In this document: in pieces, positions 1-8,205 of the stretch
Layout: every line of letters starts with the position of its first letter
How positions within the stretch are numbered: position 1 is the stretch's first letter
Source: an uncultured Bacteroidia bacterium
GTDB lineage: Bacteria; Bacteroidota; Bacteroidia; Bacteroidales; UBA932
Reading direction: 5' to 3'
NCBI GenBank assembly: GCA_902761655.1
Contig: CACWLD010000005.1
Location: forward strand, 1-64,000
Length of the DNA: 64,000 nucleotides
Made by a program: the position numbers and the translations under genes
Notes under the pieces: generated by a model
The model's input: the letters and a program-made list of their open reading frames with translations, nothing else
The model's database searches: none
Told to the model about the DNA's origin: nothing

Positions 1-30
1 AACCGCATCAAATATTTATAAAATAAAATT

Positions 31-1029
31 ATGGTTTCTTTTAAAGAATTGGGTCTTGTAAACACCAGGGAAATGTTTGCAAAGGCCGTCAAAGGCGGAT
101 ATGCCATTCCTGCATTCAACTTCAACAACATGGAACAGCTCCAGGCCATTATCCAGGCCGCTGCAGAGCTCCGCTCCCCTGTAATCCTCCAGGTATCAAA
201 GGGTGCGCGCAACTATGCCAACCAGACACTCCTGAGGTATATGGCCCAGGGTGCCGTAGAGTATGCAAAGGAACTTGGCTGGGAGAACCCGCAGATCGTT
301 CTCCATCTTGACCACGGCGACAGCTTCGAGCTTTGCAAGAGCTGCGTTGACTTTGGTTTCTCTTCAGTTATGATCGACGCTTCATCCCTTCCTTACGAGG
401 ACAACATCGCCCTCACAAAGAAGGTCGTTGACTACGCTCACAAGTATGACGTTACCGTAGAGGCTGAGCTCGGCGTCCTTGCAGGCGTTGAGGAAGAGGT
501 TGCTTCAGAGGTATCTCACTACACAAAGCCTGAGGAGGTTGTAGATTTCGCAACCCGCACAGGATGCGACTCACTGGCAATCTCAATTGGAACAAGCCAC
601 GGTGCATACAAGTTCAAACCGGAGCAGTGCACAAGGGATCCCAAGACCGGACGCCTTGTACCTCCGCCGCTCGCATTCGACGTTCTCAAGGGCGTTGAGG
701 AGCAGCTTCCCGGCTTCCCTATCGTACTTCACGGATCCTCTTCAGTTCCGCAGGAGTATGTTGATATGATCAACAAGTACGGCGGCAAACTTCCTGACGC
801 AGTGGGTATTCCTGAGGAGCAGCTCCGTCTCGCCGCAAAGAGCGCTGTCTGCAAGATCAACATTGACTCTGACTCCCGTCTGGCAATGACCGCAGCTGTT
901 CGCAAGGACCTCTATGAGAACCCTGGCCACTTTGATCCTCGCCAGTATCTCAAGCCGGCCCGCGATGAGATGAAGAAGATGTACATCCACAAGATTGTGG
1001 AAGTCCTCGGCTCCGACGGCAAAGCTTAA
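31..1029 (+). CDS. fba: Class II fructose-1,6-bisphosphate aldolase
   Basis: A zinc-dependent aldolase of 332 residues that cleaves fructose-1,6-bisphosphate to dihydroxyacetone phosphate and glyceraldehyde-3-phosphate in cytoplasmic glycolysis/gluconeogenesis. Visible family marks are HLDHG at residues 92-96 (zinc ligand and catalytic Asp region), VEAELG at 143-148, GTSHG at 187-191 and LHGSS at 233-237. Length is normal for the long class II form of Bacteroidales. The ATG at 31 follows an AT-rich leader with no Shine-Dalgarno sequence; the promoter must lie before the window. It ends in a convergent arrangement with an acyltransferase gene, separated by a long palindrome. Identification is firm. 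Confidence 0.97.
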   Translation: MVSFKELGLVNTREMFAKAVKGGYAIPAFNFNNMEQLQAIIQAAAELRSPVILQVSKGARNYANQTLLRYMAQGAVEYAKELGWENPQIVLHLDHGDSFELCKSCVDFGFSSVMIDASSLPYEDNIALTKKVVDYAHKYDVTVEAELGVLAGVEEEVASEVSHYTKPEEVVDFATRTGCDSLAISIGTSHGAYKFKPEQCTRDPKTGRLVPPPLAFDVLKGVEEQLPGFPIVLHGSSSVPQEYVDMINKYGGKLPDAVGIPEEQLRLAAKSAVCKINIDSDSRLAMTAAVRKDLYENPGHFDPRQYLKPARDEMKKMYIHKIVEVLGSDGKA

Positions 1030-1040
1030 TCCAGCATAGC

Positions 1041-1118
1041 AGGATACAGTTAAGGCTTCAAATTCGCAACAATGCAGGCTAAAAGCCGAAAGCGAATTTG
1101 AAGCCTTAACTGTACCCT
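1041..1118. terminator. Long palindrome between convergent genes
   Basis: A perfect 23-bp inverted repeat (1045-1067 with 1092-1114) is extended after one mismatch by three more pairs (1041-1043 with 1116-1118). The 24-nt loop holds its own small GGCT/AGCC hairpin. It lies between the stop codons of the aldolase (+) and the acyltransferase (-), so it most likely ends both transcripts. There is no strong T-run on either side, so a classical intrinsic terminator is not fully supported. Confidence 0.7.
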
Positions 1119-1126
1119 ACCGTAAT

Positions 1127-2308
1127 CTATCTCTTCAGCCAATGTTCCTTAAGCCATTCGCGGACGGGAAGGTCGTAGAGCTTGTAGCAGGCGTAGGCCA
1201 CCAGGATGGAGATGACACAGATGGATATGGCCACATAGATGTGCTGTCCCAGGGGTGCTTCCGGATGCTTTGCAAGCCACTGTACGTGCATATAAATGAT
1301 TGGATAATGGGTTATGTACAGAGGGAAGGAGATGTCACCCACAAACTTGCACAGCTTGGCGCTCTTGCCGTTTACCTTCCCTCCGGCTCCCATCATTATC
1401 ACCAGGGGCATAAGACATATTACACAGAAAGCCTCGTATGCTCCGTTATAGACTGCTCCGCCCAGATCATATACGCGGGTAGCCCTGTCAAAGTGCGGCA
1501 TAGCCCCTATCCTTGGCATACAGAGCATTATGGCCAGCGCGAGGGCACACCACCAGAACGCTCCCTTTACCTTGATCACCTTTCCGGAACGTTGTATGAG
1601 GAGTCCGCAGAAGAACGGGAACAGCAGACGGGCGAAGCCCGTGTAAATCCCGGCCTTATCCCAGGACCATCCGCCGGCCATTGTGCCAATCCCGGTGGTA
1701 TATCCTCCAAATATCCCCAATCCTACAGCCTTGTCCACAAGAAGGACTGCGAAAAGGGCTACCAGAATCCTAAGTGCCCATTTAGGTAGTTTCCTGATGA
1801 AGAGGGCGTAAAGGATGTTGCCTATGTATTCATAGAACAGAGTCCAAAGAGGGCTGTTGAAGGGGTACATCTCCTGCCATCCGCGGATATCCATCTTGGG
1901 CCCCAGGGGAATCAGGAAAAGGGCGCATACAAAGCAAACTATCATTTTCCAGGCAGGGGCGGTGTTGATCAACCGGAAGCCGTCCGCTCCAAGGTAGAAC
2001 AGCAACACTCCTATGACGGTTGCCAGTATTGCCATAGGATGCAGCCTTACCAGCCTGCGTTTGAAGAAACCGCCTATGGTCATCTTGTCCCAGCGGTCGT
2101 CATAGGCATAGCCTATCACGAATCCTGACAGGAGGAAGAAGAATTCCACGGCAAGATAACCGTGATTGACCGGCTGAGGGTCAGGGCTCCGCATAAACTC
2201 GTCCTCAAAGATGTGGAAAACGAGGATCAGCAGGGCCGCTACTCCTCTCAATCCGTCCAGAATCTCATATCGAGGTTTGGAAGGCAGGTAAACGTTTTCT
2301 TTTGCCAT
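1127..2308 (-). CDS. Acyltransferase-3 family membrane protein (copy 1)
   Basis: A 393-residue integral membrane protein of the acyltransferase-3 (OafA/NodX) family, which transfers acyl groups, often acetyl, to surface sugars. The N-terminal stretch DGLRGVAALLIL followed by FHIFE (about residues 18-34) contains the family's conserved Arg and His. Roughly ten hydrophobic segments follow. The acceptor cannot be read from sequence. It lies 9 nt behind a second acyltransferase gene of the same type and length, and the two share long identical stretches from end to end, so they are a tandem duplication. No glycosyltransferases lie nearby to reveal the substrate. Confidence 0.9.
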   Translation of the reverse strand: MAKENVYLPSKPRYEILDGLRGVAALLILVFHIFEDEFMRSPDPQPVNHGYLAVEFFFLLSGFVIGYAYDDRWDKMTIGGFFKRRLVRLHPMAILATVIGVLLFYLGADGFRLINTAPAWKMIVCFVCALFLIPLGPKMDIRGWQEMYPFNSPLWTLFYEYIGNILYALFIRKLPKWALRILVALFAVLLVDKAVGLGIFGGYTTGIGTMAGGWSWDKAGIYTGFARLLFPFFCGLLIQRSGKVIKVKGAFWWCALALAIMLCMPRIGAMPHFDRATRVYDLGGAVYNGAYEAFCVICLMPLVIMMGAGGKVNGKSAKLCKFVGDISFPLYITHYPIIYMHVQWLAKHPEAPLGQHIYVAISICVISILVAYACYKLYDLPVREWLKEHWLKR

Positions 2309-2317
2309 TATCTGTAT

Positions 2318-3517
2318 CTATTGTTGCTCTGTTGCTTTTGCGGGTTTCCTGAGCCAATGTTCCTTGAGCCATTCACGTACCGGAACGTCATACAACTTGT
2401 AGCAGGCGTAGGCCACCAGCAGGGAAATGATATATACGGAAACACCCACGGCAATATGCTGTGCCAGCGGTGCGTCTCGGTGCAGGTTCACCCACTGCAC
2501 GTGAAGGTACATAGTTGGGTAATGTGTAATATACAGCGGGAAGGATATCTCGCCTATGAACTTGCATATCTTCTGCGTCTTTCCGCTGACGCTGCTTCCC
2601 GCCCCGGCCATAATGACCAGAGGCATAAATACCAGCACGCAGAGGGCCTCGTAAATGCCGTTGTAGACGACTCCCCCGGGGTCGCGCATCCCGGTGGCGC
2701 GGTCAAATGAGGGCGCCGCGCCGAAGCGCGGCAGGCAGAACATAAGCGCCACTGCCAGCGCGCACCACCAGAAACCGTTCTTCAGCTTTATGAACTTGCC
2801 CATACGCTGTATGAGCAATCCGCAGAAGAACGGATAAAGCAAGCGGCAGATAGCCGTGTACAGATGGTTCTGTTCCAGTGTCCATCCTCCGCCAAGGCGG
2901 CCTACGTTATAAACAACGCCAAAGGTACCCAATCCAAACACGCGGTCAATGGTCAGGAACGCAAACAGGCCCACGCATATGCCTAGGGCCCATTTGGGCA
3001 GTTTCCGAATGAACAGGGCGTACAGGATGTTGGCTATGTATTCATAGAAAAGCGTCCAGGTGGGGCCGTTGTACGGATACATTTCCCTCCAGCCTCGGAA
3101 GTCCATCGAAGGGCCTACGGGGATGAGGAATATGGCCAGGAGGAAGCACACTATCATCTTCCAGGCGGGCGCCTCATTGGCCATACGGAAGCCATCGGCG
3201 CCAAGGAAGAACAGCAGCAATCCAATGAATGTTCCCATCAGTGCCATAGGATGCAGGCGCGCAAGACGGCGCTTGAAAAAGCCGCCAAGGGTCATTTTGT
3301 CCCAGCGGTCGTCATAGGCATAGCCTATCACGAATCCTGACAGCAGGAAAAAGAAATCCACGGCCATATACCCGTGATTGATTATCTGGGTGGCCGTGCT
3401 GTGGGATTCGTTCTCGAATATGTGAAATGCCAGGATCAGGAGGGCTGCCACTCCCCTGAGACCGTCAAGGATCTCATACCTGGGCTTGGAAGGCAGGTAC
3501 ACGTTTTTGGAAGACAT
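2318..3517 (-). CDS. Acyltransferase-3 family membrane protein (copy 2)
   Basis: A 399-residue paralogue of the downstream gene, with the same start (YLPSKPRYEILDGLRGVA) and the same FHIFE motif near residue 31, hence the same family and membrane layout. It ends in a short polar tail (KPAKATEQQ) absent from copy 1. The two genes form a co-directional pair and are probably co-transcribed. The ATG at 3517 lies within the edge of a long palindrome (3516-3567) that also holds a -7-like element, so its expression may be regulated there. Predicted to O-acylate an envelope polysaccharide or lipid; substrate unknown. Confidence 0.9.
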   Translation of the reverse strand: MSSKNVYLPSKPRYEILDGLRGVAALLILAFHIFENESHSTATQIINHGYMAVDFFFLLSGFVIGYAYDDRWDKMTLGGFFKRRLARLHPMALMGTFIGLLLFFLGADGFRMANEAPAWKMIVCFLLAIFLIPVGPSMDFRGWREMYPYNGPTWTLFYEYIANILYALFIRKLPKWALGICVGLFAFLTIDRVFGLGTFGVVYNVGRLGGGWTLEQNHLYTAICRLLYPFFCGLLIQRMGKFIKLKNGFWWCALAVALMFCLPRFGAAPSFDRATGMRDPGGVVYNGIYEALCVLVFMPLVIMAGAGSSVSGKTQKICKFIGEISFPLYITHYPTMYLHVQWVNLHRDAPLAQHIAVGVSVYIISLLVAYACYKLYDVPVREWLKEHWLRKPAKATEQQ

Positions 3518-3567
3518 TCGCCGTATTAAATTAGTTCTGTCTAAATATACTAATTAATACGGCGAAT
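3516..3567. promoter_or_regulatory. Palindrome around a -7-like element and start codon
   Basis: Arms 3516-3529 and 3554-3567 are perfectly complementary (14 bp), and after one bulged A at 3530 five further pairs form (3531-3535 with 3549-3553). The loop and inner arm hold TATATTTA on the minus strand (3542-3549), one base from the TAnnTTTG -7 consensus. The outer arm reaches into the start codon of the acyltransferase at 3517. It could be an operator, a terminator of the dnaK-lipoprotein transcript, or an mRNA structure hiding the start. Confidence 0.55.
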
Positions 3568-3574
3568 TCCAAAA

Positions 3575-4162
3575 CTATTCTTCAACCTCCTCGTCATCAG
3601 GGGCGCCGGCTAGCAGCGCGGCGTACCCTGGAATTACCTTGCCAGTGGCCGTGTGAAGGTTCTTCAGGCTTGATGATACTGCAATCACCTGTCCTTCCGG
3701 AGTAATTGCGGCGTAGGTCTCCTTATAGATGTGCGTTACGCCGTTCTCCTTGCCCTGACCGGAGAACCTGTAATCGTAATATGCAATCTTGAGGGTGTCC
3801 GAACCAAGGGATTCCCTGTACTCCTGAAGCAACTTGAGCATCTCCGTATCAAGCTCGATGCTCTGCTGCTTCTTTAAGGCGTTCTTGTTCTTCTTTGCCG
3901 CCACGTAGTTGTTATAGAGCCTGTAGTTCTGGAGAAGAACAGTTGTGAAGGCCTCTATGCGGCGGTCAACCTCAGTTGCAAAGGTTGTGGAGTCTATCTT
4001 CTCGAAGGATTCGAACTGGAAGTCCATCTCCCCGTCCATATCCTCGGAAAGCGCGGCGACTACAGCCTGCTGTGTCTCGCTTAAAACCGGTTTGCCCCCG
4101 CCGCAGGCGCTCAGGAAGAGCGCCGCGCAGAGGCAAACTGTTGCTAAATGCTTTATTTTCAT
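3575..4162 (-). CDS. Lipoprotein encoded behind dnaK
   Basis: A 195-residue protein starting MKIKHLATVCLCAALFLSAC, a signal peptide with a lipobox (LSAC), so it is probably anchored in the envelope. The mature part is acidic and helical with a Lys-rich patch (AAKKNKNALKKQQ) and an acidic tail DDEEVEE. A longer reading frame extends upstream into dnaK, but the ATG at 4162 is preferred because the signal peptide begins there and it follows the dnaK stop by 4 nt. Co-transcription with dnaK seems likely. I do not recognise the family; no catalytic motif is visible. Confidence 0.8.
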   Translation of the reverse strand: MKIKHLATVCLCAALFLSACGGGKPVLSETQQAVVAALSEDMDGEMDFQFESFEKIDSTTFATEVDRRIEAFTTVLLQNYRLYNNYVAAKKNKNALKKQQSIELDTEMLKLLQEYRESLGSDTLKIAYYDYRFSGQGKENGVTHIYKETYAAITPEGQVIAVSSSLKNLHTATGKVIPGYAALLAGAPDDEEVEE

Positions 4163-4166
4163 AATA

Positions 4167-6086
4167 TTACTGCTCATCCGGGCCCTGGTTGTCTCCACCA
4201 GGATTGTTTCCAGGATTGTATCCGCCCTGTGCACCGGGATCATATCCTCCCTGGGCACCAGGGTTGTATCCGCCCTGAGGACCTGCCTGGCCTGACATAC
4301 TCTGGTAAACCTCTCCCATAATGCGGTTGAGTTCCTCTGTGTACCTGTCAATGTCGGCTACGTTCTGGTCCTTGACGGCCTGCTTGAGTGATGCGAGAGG
4401 GGTCTCGATTGCTCCCTTCTTGTCTGCAGGAATCTTGTCTCCGTTCTCGCGGAGGAACTTCTCGCACTGGAAAGCGAGGGCGTCGCCACTGTTGATCTTG
4501 TCAACCCTTTCCTTCTCGGCCTTGTCTGCGGCCTCGTTGGCCTTGGCCTCGTCACGCATACGCTGGATCTCGGCGTCGCTCAGGCCTGAAGAGGCCTCGA
4601 TGCGGATCTTCTGCTCCTTGCCGGTAGCCTTGTCCTTTGCGGATACGCTCAGGATTCCGTTGGTATCGATATCGAAGGATACCTCAATCTGAGGGATTCC
4701 ACGCGGAGCGGGGGCGATTCCGTCAAGATGGAAGATACCTATCTGCTTGTTGTCCTTTGCCATAGGGCGCTCTCCCTGGAGTACGCGGATCTCAACTGAA
4801 GGCTGGTTGTCTGATGCTGTGGAGAATACCTGGTCCTTGTGGACAGGGATTGTGGTGTTGGACTCCACGAGCTTTGTCATAACGCCGCCGAGGGTCTCGA
4901 TTCCAAGTGAAAGCGGAGTTACGTCCAGAAGGAGGACATCCTTTACGTCACCTGCGAGCACGCCTCCCTGGATGGCTGCGCCAATTGCTACAACCTCGTC
5001 AGGGTTGACGCTCTTGTTAGGCTCCTTGCCAAAGAAGTTCTTTACGAGCTCCTGGATCTTAGGGATACGGGTTGATCCACCAACCAGAAGGACTTCGTCA
5101 ATGTCAGAAGCGGTGAGATGGGCGTCTGCGAGGGCCTTGCGGCAAGGCTCGATGCTCTTGTTGAACAGGTCGTCGCAAAGCATTTCGAACTTGGCCCTGG
5201 TGAGGGTCTTTACAAGGTGCTTAGGAATACCGTCTACCGGCATTATGTAAGGCAGGTTGATCTCGGTAGAGAGCTGGTTGGAAAGCTCAATCTTAGCCTT
5301 CTCTGCAGCCTCTTTGAGCCTCTGGAGAGCCATAGGGTCCTTCTTGAGGTCGATGCCTCCGTTGTCAGCGGCGAACTCCTGTGCCAGCCAGTCGATCACT
5401 ACCTGGTCAAAGTCGTCACCTCCAAGGTGGGTGTCTCCGTTGGTGGACTTAACCTCGAATACGCCGTCTCCGAGCTCCAGGATGGAGATATCGAAGGTAC
5501 CGCCTCCAAGGTCGTATATAGCCACCTTCATATTCTTGTTCTTCTTGTCCAGACCGTATGCAAGTGCTGCTGCGGTTGGCTCGTTGATGATTCGCTTAAC
5601 GTCAAGTCCGGCAATCTTTCCGGCTTCCTTTGTTGCCTGCCTCTGGCTGTCTGAGAAGTATGCAGGAACGGTGATCACGGCCTCTGTGACTTCCTGACGG
5701 AGGTAGTCCTCTGCAGTCTTCTTCATCTTCTGGAGAATGATAGCGGAGATCTCCTGTGGAGAATAAAGGCGTCCGTTGATGTCTACGCGCGGAGTGTTGT
5801 TGTCTCCCCTCTTTACTGAATAAGGTACGCGCTCTACCTCTTTGGTAACCTGGTCGAACGTCTCTCCCATAAACCTCTTTATGGAGAAGATGGTGTTCTT
5901 AGGGTTGGTGATAGCCTGACGCTTTGCAGGGTTTCCTATCTTTCTCTCGCCGCCGTCTGTGAATGCAACTACGGACGGAGTTGTGCGCTCGCCTTCGTTG
6001 TTGATGATGACGGTAGGCTGGTTTCCTTCCATTACGGCCACGCAAGAATTTGTGGTTCCAAGGTCAATTCCAATAATTTTTCCCAT
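4167..6086 (-). CDS. dnaK: Chaperone DnaK (Hsp70)
   Basis: Hsp70 ATPase chaperone of 639 residues that binds exposed hydrophobic peptides with DnaJ and GrpE. The ATPase domain starts [13 protein letters not shown] (residues 5-17) and carries YDLGGGTFD near residue 195 and the [11 protein letters not shown] motif near 335; the substrate domain and helical lid follow. The C-terminus is a Gly/Pro/Asn-rich repeat tail (residues 605-629). No dnaJ or grpE is adjacent; a lipoprotein gene follows after 4 nt. No CIRCE operator (TTAGCACTC inverted repeat) is visible in the 130-nt upstream region, and no perfect TAnnTTTG box either. Confidence 0.98.
   Translation of the reverse strand: MGKIIGIDLGTTNSCVAVMEGNQPTVIINNEGERTTPSVVAFTDGGERKIGNPAKRQAITNPKNTIFSIKRFMGETFDQVTKEVERVPYSVKRGDNNTPRVDINGRLYSPQEISAIILQKMKKTAEDYLRQEVTEAVITVPAYFSDSQRQATKEAGKIAGLDVKRIINEPTAAALAYGLDKKNKNMKVAIYDLGGGTFDISILELGDGVFEVKSTNGDTHLGGDDFDQVVIDWLAQEFAADNGGIDLKKDPMALQRLKEAAEKAKIELSNQLSTEINLPYIMPVDGIPKHLVKTLTRAKFEMLCDDLFNKSIEPCRKALADAHLTASDIDEVLLVGGSTRIPKIQELVKNFFGKEPNKSVNPDEVVAIGAAIQGGVLAGDVKDVLLLDVTPLSLGIETLGGVMTKLVESNTTIPVHKDQVFSTASDNQPSVEIRVLQGERPMAKDNKQIGIFHLDGIAPAPRGIPQIEVSFDIDTNGILSVSAKDKATGKEQKIRIEASSGLSDAEIQRMRDEAKANEAADKAEKERVDKINSGDALAFQCEKFLRENGDKIPADKKGAIETPLASLKQAVKDQNVADIDRYTEELNRIMGEVYQSMSGQAGPQGGYNPGAQGGYDPGAQGGYNPGNNPGGDNQGPDEQ
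4209..4274 (-). repeat. 24-nt tandem repeats in dnaK 3' end
   Basis: Two full copies and one partial copy of an 8-codon unit encode [16 protein letters not shown] and GGYNPG (DnaK residues 605-626). Such a repeat can vary in number by slipped-strand replication; it forms the disordered tail of the chaperone. Confidence 0.85.
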
Positions 6087-6199
6087 AATATTATACTGTT
6101 TTATTTGTTTACTGATACTATGTCACAATTATGCGACGGCTTGTTTGTATCTAATCCTGTGCCACCACTTTTTTTATGACAATTTGGCAGATTTATTCC

Positions 6200-6207
6200 T
6201 AACTTTG
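6200..6207 (+). promoter_or_regulatory. -7 element of the RluA-type gene
   Basis: TAACTTTG matches the Bacteroidota TAnnTTTG -7 consensus. Its last base is 8 nt before the ATG at 6216, so the transcript would have almost no leader. Confidence 0.6.
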
Positions 6208-6215
6208 CCGTTGAT

Positions 6216-6917
6216 ATGGAATACAGGGAATTGCCGCAGGCAGAATTCAATGACATAGCCAGCAGGATATTGTACGAGGACAACCACCTTCTTGTCTTTG
6301 GCAAGAGGGCAGGCGAGATAGTTCAGGGAGACAAGACCGGGGACGAATGCCTGGCCGAAACCCTCAAGGCCTTCATAGCCCAGAGGGATGCCAAGCCCGG
6401 AAAGGTGTTTATGGGCATCCCGCACCGCCTTGACAGGCCGGTGAGCGGCATCTGTGTCTTCGCCAAGACATCCAAGGCGCTGGAGCGCCTGTCGGAGATG
6501 TTCCGCGAAGGGCAGGTGCACAAGACCTACTGGGCCTTGTGCTGCGCCAAGCCCGAGCCTCCGCAGGGCTCGCTTGAGAACTGGCTCACGCGCAACGAGA
6601 AGCTCAACAAGAGCTTCGTTGCCAAGCCAGGCGCGCGTGAAGCCAAGCTCGCCCGCCTCAACTACCGCTACCTGCAAAGCACCCAGCGCTACCACCTTGT
6701 AGAAGTTGAGCTCCTCACCGGACGCCACCACCAGATCCGCTGCCAGCTGTCACACATCGGCTGCTGTATCAAAGGAGACCTCAAATACGGCGCCCCCCGC
6801 TCCAACCCTGACGGCGGCATCTGCCTCCACGCCCGCACCGTGGAATTCATCCACCCTGTAAAGAAGGAACCCATCTCCATCACCTGTCCCCTTCCTTCCT
6901 CCTGGCCTAGTATTTAG
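6216..6917 (+). CDS. RluA-family RNA pseudouridine synthase
   Basis: A 233-residue pseudouridine synthase. The HRLDRPVSG motif at residues 70-78 carries the catalytic Asp73, and TGRHHQIRCQL near residue 170 is the second family signature. It isomerises uridines in rRNA or tRNA; the exact target cannot be told because no S4 domain is present and RluA/RluC/RluD-type members differ mainly in accessory regions. It is a single gene with its own promoter-like element 8 nt from the start and a large palindrome after the stop. Confidence 0.9.
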   Translation: MEYRELPQAEFNDIASRILYEDNHLLVFGKRAGEIVQGDKTGDECLAETLKAFIAQRDAKPGKVFMGIPHRLDRPVSGICVFAKTSKALERLSEMFREGQVHKTYWALCCAKPEPPQGSLENWLTRNEKLNKSFVAKPGAREAKLARLNYRYLQSTQRYHLVEVELLTGRHHQIRCQLSHIGCCIKGDLKYGAPRSNPDGGICLHARTVEFIHPVKKEPISITCPLPSSWPSI

Positions 6918-6923
6918 CAATAG

Positions 6924-7004
6924 CGAAGAAGTCGCGGTATTTTTTTGAAAGTGATTTGGGCGGAGCCTATTGTTGTTTCACTTTCAAACAATTACCGCGC
7001 TTCG
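6924..7004. terminator. Large stem-loop between convergent genes
   Basis: Nested complementary arms: CGAAG 6924-6928 with 7000-7004, CGCGGTA 6933-6939 with 6993-6999, and an 11-bp perfect arm 6944-6954 with 6978-6988, separated by small internal loops. It lies between the pseudouridine synthase (+) and the xylanase (-) and probably ends both transcripts. Confidence 0.65.
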
Positions 7005-7018
7005 TAGCGAGATCCTCG

Positions 7019-7056
7019 GTCAAGCCAAGGATGACGGGTCAAGCCAAGGATGACGG
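7019..7056. repeat. 19-bp direct repeat, two abutting copies
   Basis: The 19-mer GTCAAGCCAAGGATGACGG occurs at 7019-7037 and 7038-7056 with no spacer. It follows the stem-loop and ends just before the xylanase stop. It looks like an intergenic repeat unit rather than coding sequence; no other copy was noticed in the window. Confidence 0.85.
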
Positions 7057-7062
7057 GGTCAC

Positions 7063-8166
7063 TTATTTCTTGGTGAAGACGTCTTTGACGGCGAAGAAGG
7101 CCTTCTTGGGCTGGTCCTGGGCGTCAAAGAGGAGAGGATAGTCAAGCCTTCCCCTGATGGTAAAGTTGTTCAGCCAGCTGGTACGGTCTGTCAGGCACCA
7201 GAAAGTAACGGAAGAAATCTTGTCCGCATTCTTGTGAAGGGTCCTGAATATCATAGCGTACTCTTCGGCCTGGGCGTCAGCCATCTCCTTGGTATAGTGC
7301 ACAGCCTGGCGAACCTGCTGACGCTCAGCGGCTCCCGGACCGTGATAGTTGTTGAAGCAGGTGAGGTCGAGCTCAGTGATCTGAACGTCAAGTCCAAGGG
7401 CGGAGAAACGGTCGATGGCTGTCTGGATCATCTCCTCAGTAACAGAGTTGTCCCAGTGGGCCTGCATTCCCACACCATCGATAGGAACACCCTTGGCAAG
7501 CATATCCTTGAGCATAGTGCAAGCCCTTTCAAGCTTGGCGGGATCTACCAGGTTGTAGTCATTGTAGATGAGCTCTACTCCTTCAGGAGCGTACTTCCTG
7601 GCGGTCCTGAAAGCCCACTCTATGAACTCGGGGCCGTCAAATGCCTGGTACCACGGAGAGCGGGTGCGGTAGATGGACTCGCCCGGAGTGTCTGCGAGGG
7701 CCTCGTTCACTACGTCCCAGCAGAAGATCACATCCTTGGGATAGTGCTCGAAAACGGCCTTGATGTAGTTCTCGTGCTTGGCCATAACCTGCTCCTTGGT
7801 GAGAGGATTGCCTTCAGCATCGTTCATATAACCCCTTGGAGTGGAGCCGTGCCATACAAGGGTGTGTCCGCGCATTTTCATACCGTTAGCCTGGGCAAAG
7901 GCAACGATCTTGTCAGCGTCGTCCCATTTGTATGAGCCGTCCGGCTGGATGATGCTGGCGGGTTTCATAGCGTTCTCCGCTGTCATAGTGTTGAAATGCT
8001 TCTTGACCATCTCCGCCTGCTCACCCTGAAGGGTGTAAGGGCTTACGGCCACGCCAATCTTGAAATCGTCCTTGATGAAGTCCTTCAAGCCTGGAATCTC
8101 GTCCTTGGCATTGTTGCACGCACATAGTGCGACTGCGCAAATAGCAAAAAAGAATATACGTTTCAT
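7063..8166 (-). CDS. GH10 endo-1,4-beta-xylanase lipoprotein
   Basis: A 367-residue secreted glycoside hydrolase of family 10, which hydrolyses internal beta-1,4 bonds of xylan. The signal peptide ends in lipobox LCAC (Cys17), so it is probably surface- or periplasm-anchored. The acid/base Glu155 lies in WDVVNEAL, the nucleophile Glu265 in QITELDL, and substrate-binding HTLVWH is at 101-106. There is no carbohydrate-binding module. A membrane-bound AraC-type regulator gene lies 39 nt upstream on the same strand, suggesting linked transcription or control. No SusC/SusD pair is present, so it is not part of a classical polysaccharide utilisation locus here. Confidence 0.95.
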   Translation of the reverse strand: MKRIFFFAICAVALCACNNAKDEIPGLKDFIKDDFKIGVAVSPYTLQGEQAEMVKKHFNTMTAENAMKPASIIQPDGSYKWDDADKIVAFAQANGMKMRGHTLVWHGSTPRGYMNDAEGNPLTKEQVMAKHENYIKAVFEHYPKDVIFCWDVVNEALADTPGESIYRTRSPWYQAFDGPEFIEWAFRTARKYAPEGVELIYNDYNLVDPAKLERACTMLKDMLAKGVPIDGVGMQAHWDNSVTEEMIQTAIDRFSALGLDVQITELDLTCFNNYHGPGAAERQQVRQAVHYTKEMADAQAEEYAMIFRTLHKNADKISSVTFWCLTDRTSWLNNFTIRGRLDYPLLFDAQDQPKKAFFAVKDVFTKK

Positions 8167-8205
8167 AGGAATTATTTAAGATATCGCTAATATAACGAAA
8201 ACTAT

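Noticed and set aside
6087..6215. Heat-shock operator (CIRCE) before dnaK
   Set aside because: No TTAGCACTC-N9-GAGTGCTAA inverted repeat, even imperfect, was found in the 130-nt gap.
7019..7056. Two direct repeats considered as a CRISPR start
   Set aside because: Copies abut without spacers, only two exist, and no cas genes are near.
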